Shown in pieces: positions 47,109 through 58,642 of a stretch of DNA of 64,000 bases. The translations under genes were made by a program, and so were the position numbers. Under the pieces are notes generated by a model, which was given only the letters and a program-made list of their open reading frames with translations, had not been told where the DNA came from and did not search any database. The DNA lies in the NCBI GenBank assembly GCA_928212115.1, contig CAKMRJ010003334.1, positions 30,397,667-30,461,666 of the forward strand, given 5' to 3'. Within the stretch, counting starts at the first letter, position 1; each line of letters opens with the position of its first letter. Source of the stretch: Lactuca virosa. Lineage: Eukaryota > Streptophyta > Magnoliopsida > Asterales > Asteraceae.

Positions 47109-47289
47109 CGAGAAATTAAATATCATTCGAATTTTTATTCCTACAAATCCTCTTACCCAATGAAATAATGACATGTGTAATATTTAATGCTTATTTAATG
47201 ATATTTTAATATACTAATATGACACATGTCATCATTTAATTGGGTAGGAGAAATTGTAGGAAGAAAAATAAGAGAATATTTAATTTCTT
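47109..47289. mobile_element. Palindromic MITE with 9 bp duplication
   Basis: 181 bp. The two halves are inverted repeats of about 80 bp (GAGAAATTAAATAT...TACCCAAT..AATGACATGTGT and its complement, with several mismatches). TTATTCAAG flanks both sides (47100-47108 and 47290-47298). The 9 bp duplication suggests a Mutator-type origin. Confidence 0.78.
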
Positions 47290-47298
47290 TTATTCAAG

Positions 47299-48704
47299 TC
47301 GTTAAAATTTACATATATAATATTAAATGAACCATAGTTAATAAGTTCACACAGATAGAAAATCAATTATTATGGTGTTGCGCATTTAAATCAATGAAAC
47401 GTAGTATCCAACAAAAAATCGAAACGTGGCAAGTGACGACCGGATCTCACTCCCCAAAAGTTGTACGCTACTCTACTCTTTCTATATAGTTCTGGAAAAT
47501 TAGAATATGATTCAACCATCCGATGAAAACCCTATTTAGCCTTTCACATCTCTGATCTCTCCTCACTCCTCAGTTTCATAATCAACATCATCATGATAAG
47601 AAAAATAATTCCATCAATGGTGGAGATAAAATTTGCTGGATTTTTTTAGATCAACACCAAACCAGGTGTCATCTTCCTGTTCTTCTTAATATACTCTGCA
47701 GGAAGAGTATTATATGTTATATAATTTCTAAATGAGCATTTATGTGCTTAATTTTTTATCATCTTCACACTTCTGTTTCTGTCGCCTGCATGATCTATGT
47801 TTAAAAAATTAGACATATGTTTTCTCGATGAACACTTCTGTAGTTCCTCATCAATTAGTTATAGGAAGCATAAACTAAACAACAGATACTCCAGATTTAT
47901 TTTTCTTTTGTACTCATCATAAAATATATTGTCGAATTTCATGAACTATTTAGATCTGTAATAGGATCTGTGTTATTAATGAGGATGAATTAATTTCATG
48001 ATAAAATCGCCAACAATTCTCTCGATTAACTTTTTTTTTGTACTAATATTTTGGAATTTTATGAAAATCTTTTTTTTTTTAAATGGAGAAAAGCTTCCAT
48101 GTCTTGTTGATGAGGATGAAATTCGTTCCTCACCAATTCGTAAACGGAAGCAAAAGAGAAACGTGAAACTGCTCCCGATTTACTTCTGTTTTGCGCTCTT
48201 CATGCACTTCAATTCGGGCTGATTCTCAACATTCATAAATCATAACTATTAACTGATTATTTGTTGCAAATGAAGAGTATTTTCACATAAATCAGGTTAT
48301 GAGAAGCTCACTAATAATGTGAGCGATGTTTGTTTCCTCATATACTTCCATGACTCTGATGCAACTTACTTAATTTTCTTTTGATTCCTATAATTTGATC
48401 GATGATTTATCTACCAAAAATAGTGTTTGTGTAAGCTTTTTTTTGTTTTTATTATTTTTTTATTTTTTATAATTAAACCAGTTATTACCATTTAACATTT
48501 ACCTTTTTTTTAATTGTTTTTACTTTTGAATTCGTTGATGATCATATAATTAAAAGATATTGTTACTTGAGTTGAATGTGTTAAGTCTTGATTGATGACG
48601 CCTCCATTAGTCACTTTGTCTACCTTAATATTGGTTTGTTCAAGCTTTTCTTCCATTCTCAGATTGAGACGATCTTATTTTGCATCACTCAGTATTTGGG
48701 CTAA
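47299..48704. other. AT-rich non-coding stretch
   Basis: No supported gene. Around 47470-47600 a TATA-like CTATATAG, a CT-rich tract (TCTCTGATCTCTCCTCACTCCTC) and an ATG look like a plant promoter and 5' UTR, but no convincing frame follows. It might be a gene relic or a captured 5' end. Confidence 0.4.
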
Positions 48705-48713
48705 TATTCATTA

Positions 48714-50067
48714 GGGAAAATGACACATATAACCCACGAACTTTTTAGGATTGACTCATTCAGTCCCTAATGTTATTTTTGTGTCTTTTAAGAGAACAAA
48801 GTTGGTTGTGTCGGGTCTAAAACGTCATTTTTGAGAAAACGAAGAGGTAACCCGGTTACCCCTTATGAGTTATGACAGCTCGCGTACTTTTATATTTTAA
48901 TAATTAAAAATAATAAGAGGGGCCCACAACTGTGTGTGTGTGTTTAGAAAACAAAAATCCCCACACCTCTCTTTATCCCATTGCCAACAAAAAGAAACAC
49001 GACCACCATTTGTGCTCACGACCTTCCACCATGCCTGCCCGATTTCAGATTCAACACACATTTACAGATTCAACACACATTTACAGATTCATATTTTGTT
49101 TCTGCTGCTGAGGCTCATGAACATTTGTAGGTTCGACCCCGAAACATATATCGTTGATGAACGATGTGATGAACGACCAACCATCGGCGCTTCCTAGACC
49201 TGCTTCATCTTCTCCGGCTGCTCCATCTTAAGCCGCCTACTTCATCCTCTTCGTCCTTGGTTAAATATTCTTCTAGGTTTTCGGTTCACATCATCTCATC
49301 TTAAGGGTTTTTGATTTGCACCAAGAGGGGTAAGATCAGCAACCAAAAAACCCCTTTAATTGTAGAAATGGAGATCAAATCAGGGAAGCCACGAGTTCTA
49401 TCTTCCTGAGTCGTCGGTGGAGGCAAGGTTAGTGACGGAGGCTTGGTCTCGCTGGAGAAATCATATCAAGTGTTTCCAAAAGGTGGGTTCAATCAATTCA
49501 ATCTGGGGGGTGTTTGATTAACAGGGGAAGAAGATGATAGTCGGGAAATGGGTTTTAAAGGTTTTCCAGCATGAGAGAGAGTATGTTGCTCTGAATCCTT
49601 CAAAATGATTTCTTCTTATGTACATAAATCATCTGATTTACTTACAGAACTTTCACAATCTGATGTCTTGATGGGAATCGTCTTTATGCCCAAATCTTCA
49701 ATCGATTCATATGTTTTCCCAGAATAATTAGCATTACAACGTTCAATTTAAAGGCAAATGATTCACAGATACACCTTCGATGCACATGAATCGAACTGAA
49801 AATTGAGTTATTTGGGTTCATATAAGATGATGATCAAACAAAATACTAGTCAAAGTAACCGATGATCATAGCTCAAAAGTTTTGAGAGAAAGAGAGAGGG
49901 ATGGGGCCCAAGTTTGATCTATCTATTATCCAAACCGGCTAAAACAAGTAAATAGTCTAAAAGAACAGGTTACCCACAACTTAGTTCCCTCATAAAGCCA
50001 TAAAAAAAATTTAGTGACTAAAAGGATAAACCCTAAAAAGTTCGTAGACTATATGTGTCATTTTCCC
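48714..50067. mobile_element. Non-autonomous Mutator-like element
   Basis: 1354 bp. Long inverted ends starting GGGAAAATGACACATATA, similar for about 40 bp and weaker beyond. Exact 9 bp duplication TATTCATTA (48705-48713 and 50068-50076). The interior is less AT-rich than the flanks and has an open 87-codon stretch at 48934-49197 that I do not recognise. It could be a Pack-MULE holding a gene piece, but no intron or domain is visible. Confidence 0.85.
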
Positions 50068-50076
50068 TATTCATTA

Positions 50077-50926
50077 TCATGAAATAACATTTTTAATTTT
50101 GTCATAAATATTCATTAGTTTTTTGTATGTGGTTTCGTGAAATGGTTTTTAAATCGTGAAATTATTCTGCCGATATCAAACAAGTAATCAAAAGTTAACA
50201 AAATTCTTTACCTTAAGCAACTTTTTATACAAAAGAATAAAATCTTTATGATATAAGTATTGCTAAACCTAGCGAAATGACCATTTTTTAACCAAAACTA
50301 CTAAATTTTGACTATAAGAAATGATCTCATGCATTATCTTACCCACTATGATCACCCTTCCACATTGTAGTAATTCTATGATTAGCCAACCCCATACAAA
50401 ATTATGTCTATAATAAATTAGTTGTGAGACCTATGTATTATATGAGTTAATTTAAAAAAAAATTAAATATAAATGTCAAAATATTTGAGAACTTTGAATC
50501 TATAAGAAAAATAATGAATTATTATAATGGAAATGTTTTTTCATTTTTTTAATTTAAATAAATAAACAAAAGTTACTAATGAACTTTAATTTTGGGAATT
50601 TTGAAATTAAAAGGTAAGTTGATTAATGAAATTGATATCAATTTATTACTATATTTATTGTAATTATTTAATTAAAATATTATGTGGAATTTAATAAAAT
50701 AGAAAAACTCATAAAATGACATGTGGAAAAAAATTAATTCAAAATAACCTCTAAATGACATTTGGCAAATTGAATGAGAGTATGACAAGTGGCGAAAAAA
50801 ACTTTCATTTATTATAGTAGAAACCGCGAGTAAAAGTAATAACGGTCTTATGCCTAATTGACAACTTCCTTTCCCATGCCTAAGTCTTTCAAACAACTTT
50901 TTATACAAAAGACTTGAATCTTTATG
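50077..50926. other. AT-rich spacer
   Basis: No gene. A segment near 50218-50240 (CAACTTTTTATACAAAAG..ATCTTTATG) recurs at about 50893-50925, just outside the second MULE end. Confidence 0.5.
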
Positions 50927-51405
50927 GGGAAAATGACACATGCCATATGAACTTTCTAGAGTTGATCATTTTAGTCACTTAACTTTTTAATTGTCTTTAT
51001 GAGGGAATGAAGTGTGTGGAAACCTGGAAATTTAGCCCCTCCTACTTATTATGCCCGGTAACCCTACCACAGCATCCATATTTGACACGTCATTGATGAC
51101 ATGGCAAAATCGTAATTACGTCTAACGACCCAAACGACATTGTCTGGAGTGTGAATCGTAGAGGGCACATATGTACTATTTCACCCGTATCCGAATAAAA
51201 GTAGAACATTGTGCCCTGAAATGGCACAATTCGAAACCTGGTTACTCTAACTGCATCCTTGACTTCAATCCCAATCGGCAAAACCATGCCTTCACGATCA
51301 TCTCCAAATCACAGTTGGTCACCTAACTACAGTCGCCACATGGCTGAGAATGTCTCCAACGGAGTCACTCATGAAGACATGGCGATCAATCTGCTCCAGA
51401 CATAG

Positions 51406-51702
51406 TTGGAGTTGTCGCTTGTAAGGGAGGAAATCGCAAACGACATTCGCGAACTACGACGCAACTTCACTAGAGACTTGGACGCCCTAAACCATGAAGT
51501 AGATGATATTAGGGCAGGTCAACTCGATCTGTCTAACATGGTTGCTGATTTGAAGAACCATTTATGTTCACTACAAGCATCATATGTCAACATCGTCTTG
51601 GGTAAAAACAAGTGCAAGAAAGTGAAATGGGTTGTTGGGGTTTTGTTGTCGTTGTTGTGGGGTGTTAACTTACAAATTCTTAAAACGACTGAAGAACTTT
51701 AG
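51406..51702 (+). CDS. Small ORF with predicted coiled coil, unknown function
   Basis: 98 codons: MELSLVREEIANDIRELRRN and following residues are charged and heptad-like, then LDLSNMVADLKNHL, then a hydrophobic patch WVVGVLLSLLWGV near the C-terminus. The layout recalls the tail of plant GRF-type zinc-finger proteins, often found inside MULEs, but no zinc finger is seen upstream. The frame may begin further upstream (a stop precedes it at about 51399). It lies in the MULE and is transcribed opposite to the transposase. It may be a relic. Confidence 0.35.
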   Translation: MELSLVREEIANDIRELRRNFTRDLDALNHEVDDIRAGQLDLSNMVADLKNHLCSLQASYVNIVLGKNKCKKVKWVVGVLLSLLWGVNLQILKTTEEL

Positions 51703-52614
51703 GTTCCAACATTTTTGTCGTGGGTTTGTATTTTGTTATGACGTACATCTAGTTTATTGTCTTTATTAGTAAGTTGTTTTGTTTCTTGTGTTTTTGTTTC
51801 TGGTGGTAGTAGTTGGTGGTCGTGGTCGTCGTTTTTGTGTTTTTTCTTTACTCAAAAGCCTGTTCAAGCCTTCTTTAATGGTTAGACTCTAGCCTCTAAT
51901 AAAGATCGAGATAAGGGCATTTCTTTGAGAAAGTATAGGAGAAGCTTGATGCTTCAGATCCAACCCCGACAACTCAAACTTGTTTTTTGGCTAGCAAGAA
52001 ATAGGCACTTGTTCTTACCTATCTAAACTCTATTTTGGCTTGCTATAAGATTAGTACTGGTTCTTACCATCAATCTCTTTCCTATCTAGAATGGTGGGTA
52101 CATCAATTCTTGTTGATCACATTCATGGGGGAGAAGCACTGAAGGCTCTAGTCCGAGGGTTTCTTCTTCTTCGATTCAAGCAAGTCGACCATAAGGTGAA
52201 TCGATGTCATGTTGTTGTGATGATCAGTTTTTTTATTGTAATCACAGGTGATGGTAGTCGTATGTAGTAAGATGCAGTTACAAATCATGTTTTAACTTGT
52301 CCAATAGATGTAAAGATGTAACACAAACCCATGAATAAAATGTTGGTTAACTTAAAATATTGTTGTTATAGCTTTGAATGTGCATGTAATCTATATAGAA
52401 ACAAACCAACAATCATATAAGTGATTAAGTAATACCCATATTTGTTGATGTTCTTTCTGGGACCACATGACAAAGTCAAACTCTTTTAAACAAACAAAAC
52501 AGGGGCCATATGGTTTCTATTGGTGACAAGGGACAAAAAAAGAATAATTTAATATACGAGGCATCTTTTTGGGACCAGTGCAAAGTCCTTGTTTTTAGTG
52601 CTTGCCTACTTAGA

Positions 52615-53155
52615 TAATTGAATGGAAAACCTGAAATACCCCTAATGGGTTAAGTCACATAAAAAGTCCTGACTGAAATGCCCACAACACCCCTTAAGGG
52701 TTACATGACAAAAAGGACTAAAATACCCCTACTGGGTTACCCGCTTTAAATTACTAAAATACCATATTTGTTGAAGTAATTGAAATGACAATATTACCCC
52801 TAACGGCTGAACTTCTTTGAATGACTAAAATACCCCTACTTGTTTAATTACTTGAAATAACATACCCCTATTAGATTAACTCCTTTAGATGACTAAACTA
52901 CCCCTAACTATTTAAGTATTGGAAATGGCTACACTACCTCTTATTATTTAACTATATCAAAATAACTAAACTGCCCCTAACTGTTTAAGTATTGGAAATG
53001 GATACACTACCCTTTATCATTTACCTATATGAAATGCCTAAACTACCCCTAATACCCTAAGTACTTGAAAATACGAAACTACCCCTACTGCCCTAACTAT
53101 CTCAAATGACTAAACTACCCCTACATGTTTAAATATTTGTAATGACTAAAGTACC
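52615..53155. repeat. Diverged tandem repeat with TACCCCTA cores
   Basis: About a dozen units of roughly 35-45 bp: AAATGACTAAACTACCCCTA then A/T-rich TGTTTAAGTATTGG-like spacer. It lies inside the MULE remnant. Confidence 0.75.
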
Positions 53156-53339
53156 ACGTACACATTAATATAAAGAACATAATACATAATGTAATTACAT
53201 ACACGAATCCAAATAGCAAATCTTAAGATTAGTATAACATATATTAACATAGCAAACATAAATTACCTTGTTCCCGGCCACAATAATAACATTTCTTAAT
53301 CCACATAACAGACACACAATTAAAACTGTAATTAATCCA

Positions 53340-54061
53340 AGTCTATTGGCGATCCAACACTGCTACCTTCACCTTCAACCCTTTTAACAAGTTTTAGTTT
53401 AAGAATTCTCTCAGACTTTTTTCCTCTTGCTTGGTTGACCTCTACTATACATATGCCCAACAACTTCATTAACCCTACCCAGTTCCTCACCTTCATCAAC
53501 CCTCACCGCTTCCTCAGATTCATTAACCCTCCCCACTTCCTCAACTTCATTAATCATTACTACTTCCTCAGCTTGTGGCTCAACTGCATCACCCATCACA
53601 TCATCTTCCCCACCCCCTTGCATATTCACTAACTCTTGTGTTTGCATAACCTTTTGTTTCTTTGTCACATTAGTTTTTGGAGACCTTGGCACTTGAGTGC
53701 AAGTCGTCTTGTTTGTGTCCTTTTTGTTTGCATACGCCACAATAAACCTTTTTCCCTACCTCTGAAACCGTGTGTTTCCAGACCTTTCAGAAGCATCCCT
53801 TATTTTCTTCATGGTTTGTCTGTATATTATTCTTCTTTTCAATGGAGGCAATGGGGGTATATAGTATGTATAAGGCCACACGTTCATTCCATTCATGCCA
53901 TTAATGGATTGTTTGTAAGTATTATGGAAGAAGACTCCCAGGTACAATGGGTCTACATATGGTCCATGAGGTGTAACCTTTGTATCGCTACTTGTGATAC
54001 AAAGAAGTTGAATGGGTCGGGTTGGGAAAACTGGTGAGTACGTAGGGTTTTCAACCCACAA
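53340..54061 (-). pseudogene. MULE transposase C-terminal remnant with zinc knuckle
   Basis: From 54061 down the translation has NTYKQSINGMNGMNVWPYT and PPLPPLKRR, then a stop, then GKKVYCGVCKQKGH. One frame over come KTTCTQVPRSPK, an acidic repeat (VEEVGRVNESEEAVRVDEGEE), and, after a further shift, SERILKLKLVKRVEGEGSS. WPxT-PPxxRR followed by a C-x2-C-x4-H-x4-C knuckle and an SERI-K tail is what I know from plant MULE transposases. A one-base shift splits the knuckle between its His and last Cys. The catalytic DDE part is not present. Confidence 0.6.
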
Positions 54062-54077
54062 TAATATAATTTATCTC

Positions 54078-54083
<6 letters not shown>

Positions 54084-54135
<52 letters not shown>

Positions 54136-54143
54136 TATATATA
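54084..54143. repeat. (TA)n microsatellite
   Basis: About 28 TA units with one interruption. Confidence 0.95.
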
Positions 54144-54179
54144 ATTCACACCAAACAGTTAACCCGATTACCCATTCTC

Positions 54180-54202
54180 GTTACTCTCTTTCTCTTTCTC
54201 TT

Positions 54203-54248
<46 letters not shown>

Positions 54249-54257
54249 CTCTCTCTT
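54180..54257. repeat. (TC)n microsatellite
   Basis: CTTTCTCTTTC grading into about 25 TC units. Confidence 0.95.
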
Positions 54258-54469
54258 ATTCGATAGGATCTATCTCAAGAGTTCTATTCTAAGGATTACT
54301 ATAAGAAACGAGTATAAAATACAGCTTAATAAATTTCCATGGAAAAATAGAGTACTCGAATGAACCCACAACCCATACTCCCGGTGTGTGTGATTCATTA
54401 ACACCTACAGGTTGCAAGTCTGCTAGTGTTCCACAGGACTGTCTAGAATATATGTATGCTTGTTTGTAT

Positions 54470-54772
54470 TTATGACTACATGAAAGAGTATGGTGGTACC
54501 ATAACACTTGCATGAAAGACTATGGTGGTACCATAACACTTGCATGAAAGATTATGGTGTTACCATAACAGGTGCATGAAAGACTATGTAGGATCATAGC
54601 AGGGAAGACTGTAGTGGTACTGTAGTAACATAAGTGAGCTTAAGACTATGATGGTATCATAACACTCACATAAGTATGGTATTTGAGAAACTCATTAAGC
54701 TTTATGCAAACTGTTTAAGTTTAAATGTTTCAGGTAGTTCTGGCAACAATGTGAAGGGCGCGACTTGATTGC

Positions 54773-54785
<13 letters not shown>
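54470..54785 (+). mobile_element. Plus-strand gypsy LTR tail fragment with minisatellite
   Basis: About six copies of a 35-38 bp unit (CATGAAAGACTATGGTGGTA then CCATAACACTTG) at 54475-54670, then the scaffold GAAACTCATTAAGCTTTATGC and an acceptor-like ATGTTTCAG|GTAG near 54733. Truncated on both sides by microsatellites. Confidence 0.65.
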
Positions 54786-54833
<48 letters not shown>

Positions 54834-54853
54834 GATTTCCGCACACTTGATTT

Positions 54854-54910
<57 letters not shown>
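54777..54910. repeat. Two (AT)n microsatellites
   Basis: 54777-54829 and 54857-54910, about 25 units each, separated by a short unique stretch. Confidence 0.93.
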
Positions 54911-54911
<1 letters not shown>

Positions 54912-54946
54912 CTCGGATTTGATTATGGTTTGAATTAGGGATGTCA

Positions 54947-55142
54947 ACGAGACCAAACAGTAGCAGAAATAACTGCCCCCTCCCTCGCCCCCGAATTTAG
55001 TTGTTGCCCCCACCCCTGAATCCCTTATTTACATAGCCCCCGATCCCGCCCCCGAAAACATTCATCCACCCCCGATCCAACACCCGTTCCCCCGTTTTAT
55101 AGGCTTAAAAGTGATTTTTTTGCTAAAAAAACTGCTATATTT
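54947..55142. mobile_element. Truncated hAT-like MITE with CCCCCGCCCC words
   Basis: One end reads TAGGGATGTCAACGAG, followed by CCCCGATCCCGCCCCCGAA-type words to about 55100. The opposite inverted end is absent; an LTR begins at 55143. Confidence 0.5.
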
Positions 55143-56549
55143 TGTAACATCCCAAAATTCATGACCAAAACTTTCATTTTTAAATACGTAATTATAAAAA
55201 CCAGTAGTCTGAAAACATCAATAGTGTCATCCCATATAATAATCAAAAACCAATATCTCAATAACCAAAACATGTCATAAGAAAACAACATCAGAGTACA
55301 ACTCCCAAAGATCTCATGTGCAGAAAATCATAGTATGATGTGCTGCGATCATGCCAGCTCCTTTCCTTTCGAAAAAGAAGTACCTGAAACCAAAACTGAA
55401 AACCGTAAGCACGAACCTTAGTGAGTAACCCCATCGTACCACCTACCATACAATAAACATACTGCCTAGCATATTCGGGTGCTGGCCTACCATTTTGGTC
55501 TTTTACAACCGGTAACCGCCTAGCATATCAGGGTGCTGGCCTACCCCTTCGATCTCTTTCAACCGGTAACCGTCTAACATATCAGGGTGTTGGCCTACCC
55601 CCTTCGGTCTCCTTCAACCGGTAACCACCTAGCATATATGGGTGCTGGCCTACCCCTTAGGCCTCTTTCAACTGGTTACGGGGTCTATTTCGCCCCTACC
55701 ACTACCACATAACAGCATACATAATCATACATAAACATATTGGCAGGCATATATGGGTGCCCGACCTACCCCTTCGGTCTTATCAACCGGATACGGGGTA
55801 TATTTCACCCCTACCACTACCACATGATATCATAGCATACTAGCATATAAATCATAACAGATACTGGCATACCAGACACTTATCACAAAGACGATCATCT
55901 AACTACAAACTCCTACTAGTGGGTTGGACTTGGTGCCTTAGACCCACTGCTACCGGGAAGGTAAATCACCTCGCACTGCTGAAGATCGCTGCAATAAATC
56001 CTTAGTTGTTGCCCAGGCAACTCCTCGAGCTATCAATACCAAATATCACCCAATTAGCAATTGGGTCCCAAACCATGATCCATAATCCATAATTGGGGTA
56101 AAATGACCATTTTACCCCTGGCCTAACAAGATTCATAACTTAGGCCAAGCCCAAAACCAACAAGTCCAAAACTCCAAAATCCATATAAGCCTAATAATGG
56201 CCCAATTTCCCAAATTGGGCCCAAACCCTTGCATGGGCCTTACCCCAAAGCCCAATAACTTATTCCCAATCCAAACATACATCCTTAGCTGGTCCAACAA
56301 AATCCAAGCACTTACAAGCCCATAAGAAAGCCCGAACCCGAAATGGCCCACAAGGCCCAATAAGGCCCAAATCCATCATGAACCTAACCCAAGAAGGCCT
56401 AATGTCCAAAAAGGCATGAAATACTGAATGATCAACCCTAGTCAACTCCTGGTCCAAAGAACAAAGCCCAAAAGGTCAACAATCCAAGAAAACCCAACCT
56501 GGTCGAGTACGTCCTGCGTACTTATATGGTACGCTAAGCGTACACCTGT
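55143..56549 (-). mobile_element. Partial gypsy LTR (family 1)
   Basis: Starts TGTAACATCCCAAAATTC on the plus strand (the LTR's 3' end) and is nearly colinear with 60605-61735. It has a repeat of about 58 bp, CCTAGCATATCAGGGTGCTG then GCCTACCCCTTCGGTCTCTT, four times at 55455-55690. GTACGC-type words at 56505-56545. It stops at CCTGTTG, where LTR family 2 begins. Confidence 0.75.
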
Positions 56550-58625
56550 TGAAACAGCCCAAAAATACGGTCCAAAATTTTCGTTTTTAATTATTAATAA
56601 AACCATAGTTATCAAACCATCACATAAAATCATAAGTCATTGTATATCAAAACATCATAAACATTTGTTAAATATATCAGAGTAAAAACATCCCAGGCTA
56701 AATCATGGTGTGTGCAATGCAGTCATCCCGAGTTCTTCCCCTTGCTACCGGAAGTACCTGAAACCAAAACTAAAAATTGTAAGCACGAAGCTTAGTGAGT
56801 ATCCCCAAACTACCACATACCATACAAGTAATCATATAATCACATAATAACATATCATGGGCCTTGCCCACTACATCGGGCACCACCCGACATCGGACAA
56901 GTTCGGCATCGGGCCCCGTCCGGCATCGGACCGAGATCCGGCATCGGGCCCCACCCGGCATCGAGCAAAGCTCGGTATACATATAACATATCAACAAATA
57001 CACATAAATAATCACATAACATAAACATATAAACATTCCTCGGGCCCCGCTCGACATCGGACCAAAATCCGGAAACGTACAAGCATTCCTCGGGCTATTC
57101 CCGACATCAGATCGAAGTCCAGTGACATACAAAACAGGCACATGCAAAAATCACGAAGACATCAAGCATACAAACATTCCTCGGGAACTGCCCGACATCG
57201 GATCAGAATTCGGAAGCATATAAATCTACATCGGGTGCTGCCCGACATCGGGCCTTAGTCCGGAATATACTAACATACATAAACGGGGTCAGTATTGGTG
57301 CCTTCGACCCGTTCCTACAGGAGGAAACTCACCTCGCAAAGCTGAATGCAGAATATCACGGTAAGGAATCTCTAACGGCTGCTCCAATGACTCCCCGACT
57401 ATCATTATCACAATAACACTTACTCAAAATCCAATAATCCTTCTTAGGGTAAAATGACCATTTTACCCCTGGTCTAATTTGGACCATAACCTAGGCCCAA
57501 TTCCATATAATCTTTCCAAGCCCACTAATGGCCCAATTTTCTAAATTGGGCCCAACTCCTCAAATGGGCTTTCCCTTAAGCCCAAACATGTCCTTAGCCC
57601 AATAACTGACTCCTGATGGCCCACCAAGGCCCAATAGCTAAGAAGCCCAAATATTGGCCCAAACCGAGGCCCAAACGATGAATAATCTGAATCCAGAGAG
57701 TACGCGGGGCGTACTCCTCTGTACGCTAAGCGTACAGGCTGCATGGCGTGTACGCTGCGCGTACGGGCTTGTACGCCCAGTGTACTACCATGTTAAGCCA
57801 TAAACTTCAAAAGGGCTTAATCCCTTAATACCTTAAGCTCCAAACACAGATTTGAGTCCACTAAAGTGTCTTAACCCATAAAGTCGATTACTTGGTGGCT
57901 TGCAACCCACCAAATGGACCCAAACTTGAAATATGACAACTAACTTCCATGGAAAGGACTAGAACTCATGCATGGCCTCAAAAGGACCTTCAAGATTGAA
58001 ACTTTTCTATTATCGGGACTCATATAGCACTAAGGGTGGCAACCCTAAGCCTATAAACGGATTTGAACCATAAAAATCCGCTATTGGGACCTAAAGAGGT
58101 CCAAAACACCATTAACATAGATCTAAGCATTCATGAGGCAAGTTGAGAGCTTTTTACCTCAAATGAGTGTTAAATGGTGATGTTATATCAGATCCTTGAG
58201 ATCAAGCTACTCAAGTTCTTCTTCTTCAACTTCTTCTTTCTCCTTCCAAGCATCAAATCACAACAATAAGATTCACAAGGTCAAAATCACACAAAGATGA
58301 AGAGTGGAAGGCTTTCTAGGGTTTCCGAGGTTGAGAGGCTAGTAAGGAGGATAGGGTTTGGGAGATAATGTTGTATTTATATGGCTTAAACCCTAAAAAT
58401 TAGGGTTTTGAGTCTGCTCGCGTACGCGCATGAACCCCCCGCATCCAATGTTGTACTACGCCCCGTGTCGCAAAGCTTACGCCCAACGTACGTCTTCGGG
58501 TAGCCCAATAACAAACGGCCCACTCACTAAGGCCCAACTCAACAATCCACTATTAAACTCATTGTCCAACAATTAATTATAAAGAAATTAAATAATTATC
58601 ATTACCTCAAGTCACGAGTTTTACA
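56550..58625 (-). repeat. Gypsy LTR (family 2), 3' LTR of the element below
   Basis: On the minus strand TGTAAAACTCGTGAC at 58625, directly after a polypurine tract (AATGGGGGAGAAT), to GGGCTGTTTCA at 56550; about 2076 bp. TATA-like TATAAATA near 58376. GCGTAC words at 58415-58500 and 57695-57785. Splice-like donor GCGAG|GTGAGTTTCC and acceptor TTTTTAGTTTTGGTTTCAG|GTAC bracket 56758-57332. CATCGGGC/CCCGACATCGG repeats at 56870-57260 lie inside that interval. Confidence 0.8.
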
Positions 58626-58642
58626 ATTCTCCCCCATTTGAA

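Larger units (their letters stand above)
50927..54061 (-). mobile_element. Decayed Mutator-like element, one end visible
   Basis: GGGAAAATGACACATG at 50927 begins a stretch of about 90 bp that matches the right end of the MULE at 48714-50067 (both include CTTTATGAGGGAA). The minus strand at 53340-54061 encodes a transposase C-terminal part, so the 50927 end is its 3' end. The other inverted end is not seen; microsatellites and LTR pieces follow 54061. Confidence 0.62.

Noticed and set aside
47470..47760. Host gene promoter and first exon
   Set aside because: TATA-like and CT-rich motifs are present but no convincing coding frame or splice pattern follows.
51090..51287. 65-codon minus-strand ORF in the MULE remnant
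   Set aside because: No recognisable domain; opposite to a more plausible frame and short enough to be chance.
54012..54266. 84-codon ORF on the plus strand
   Set aside because: Most of it is translated (TA)n and (TC)n microsatellite.
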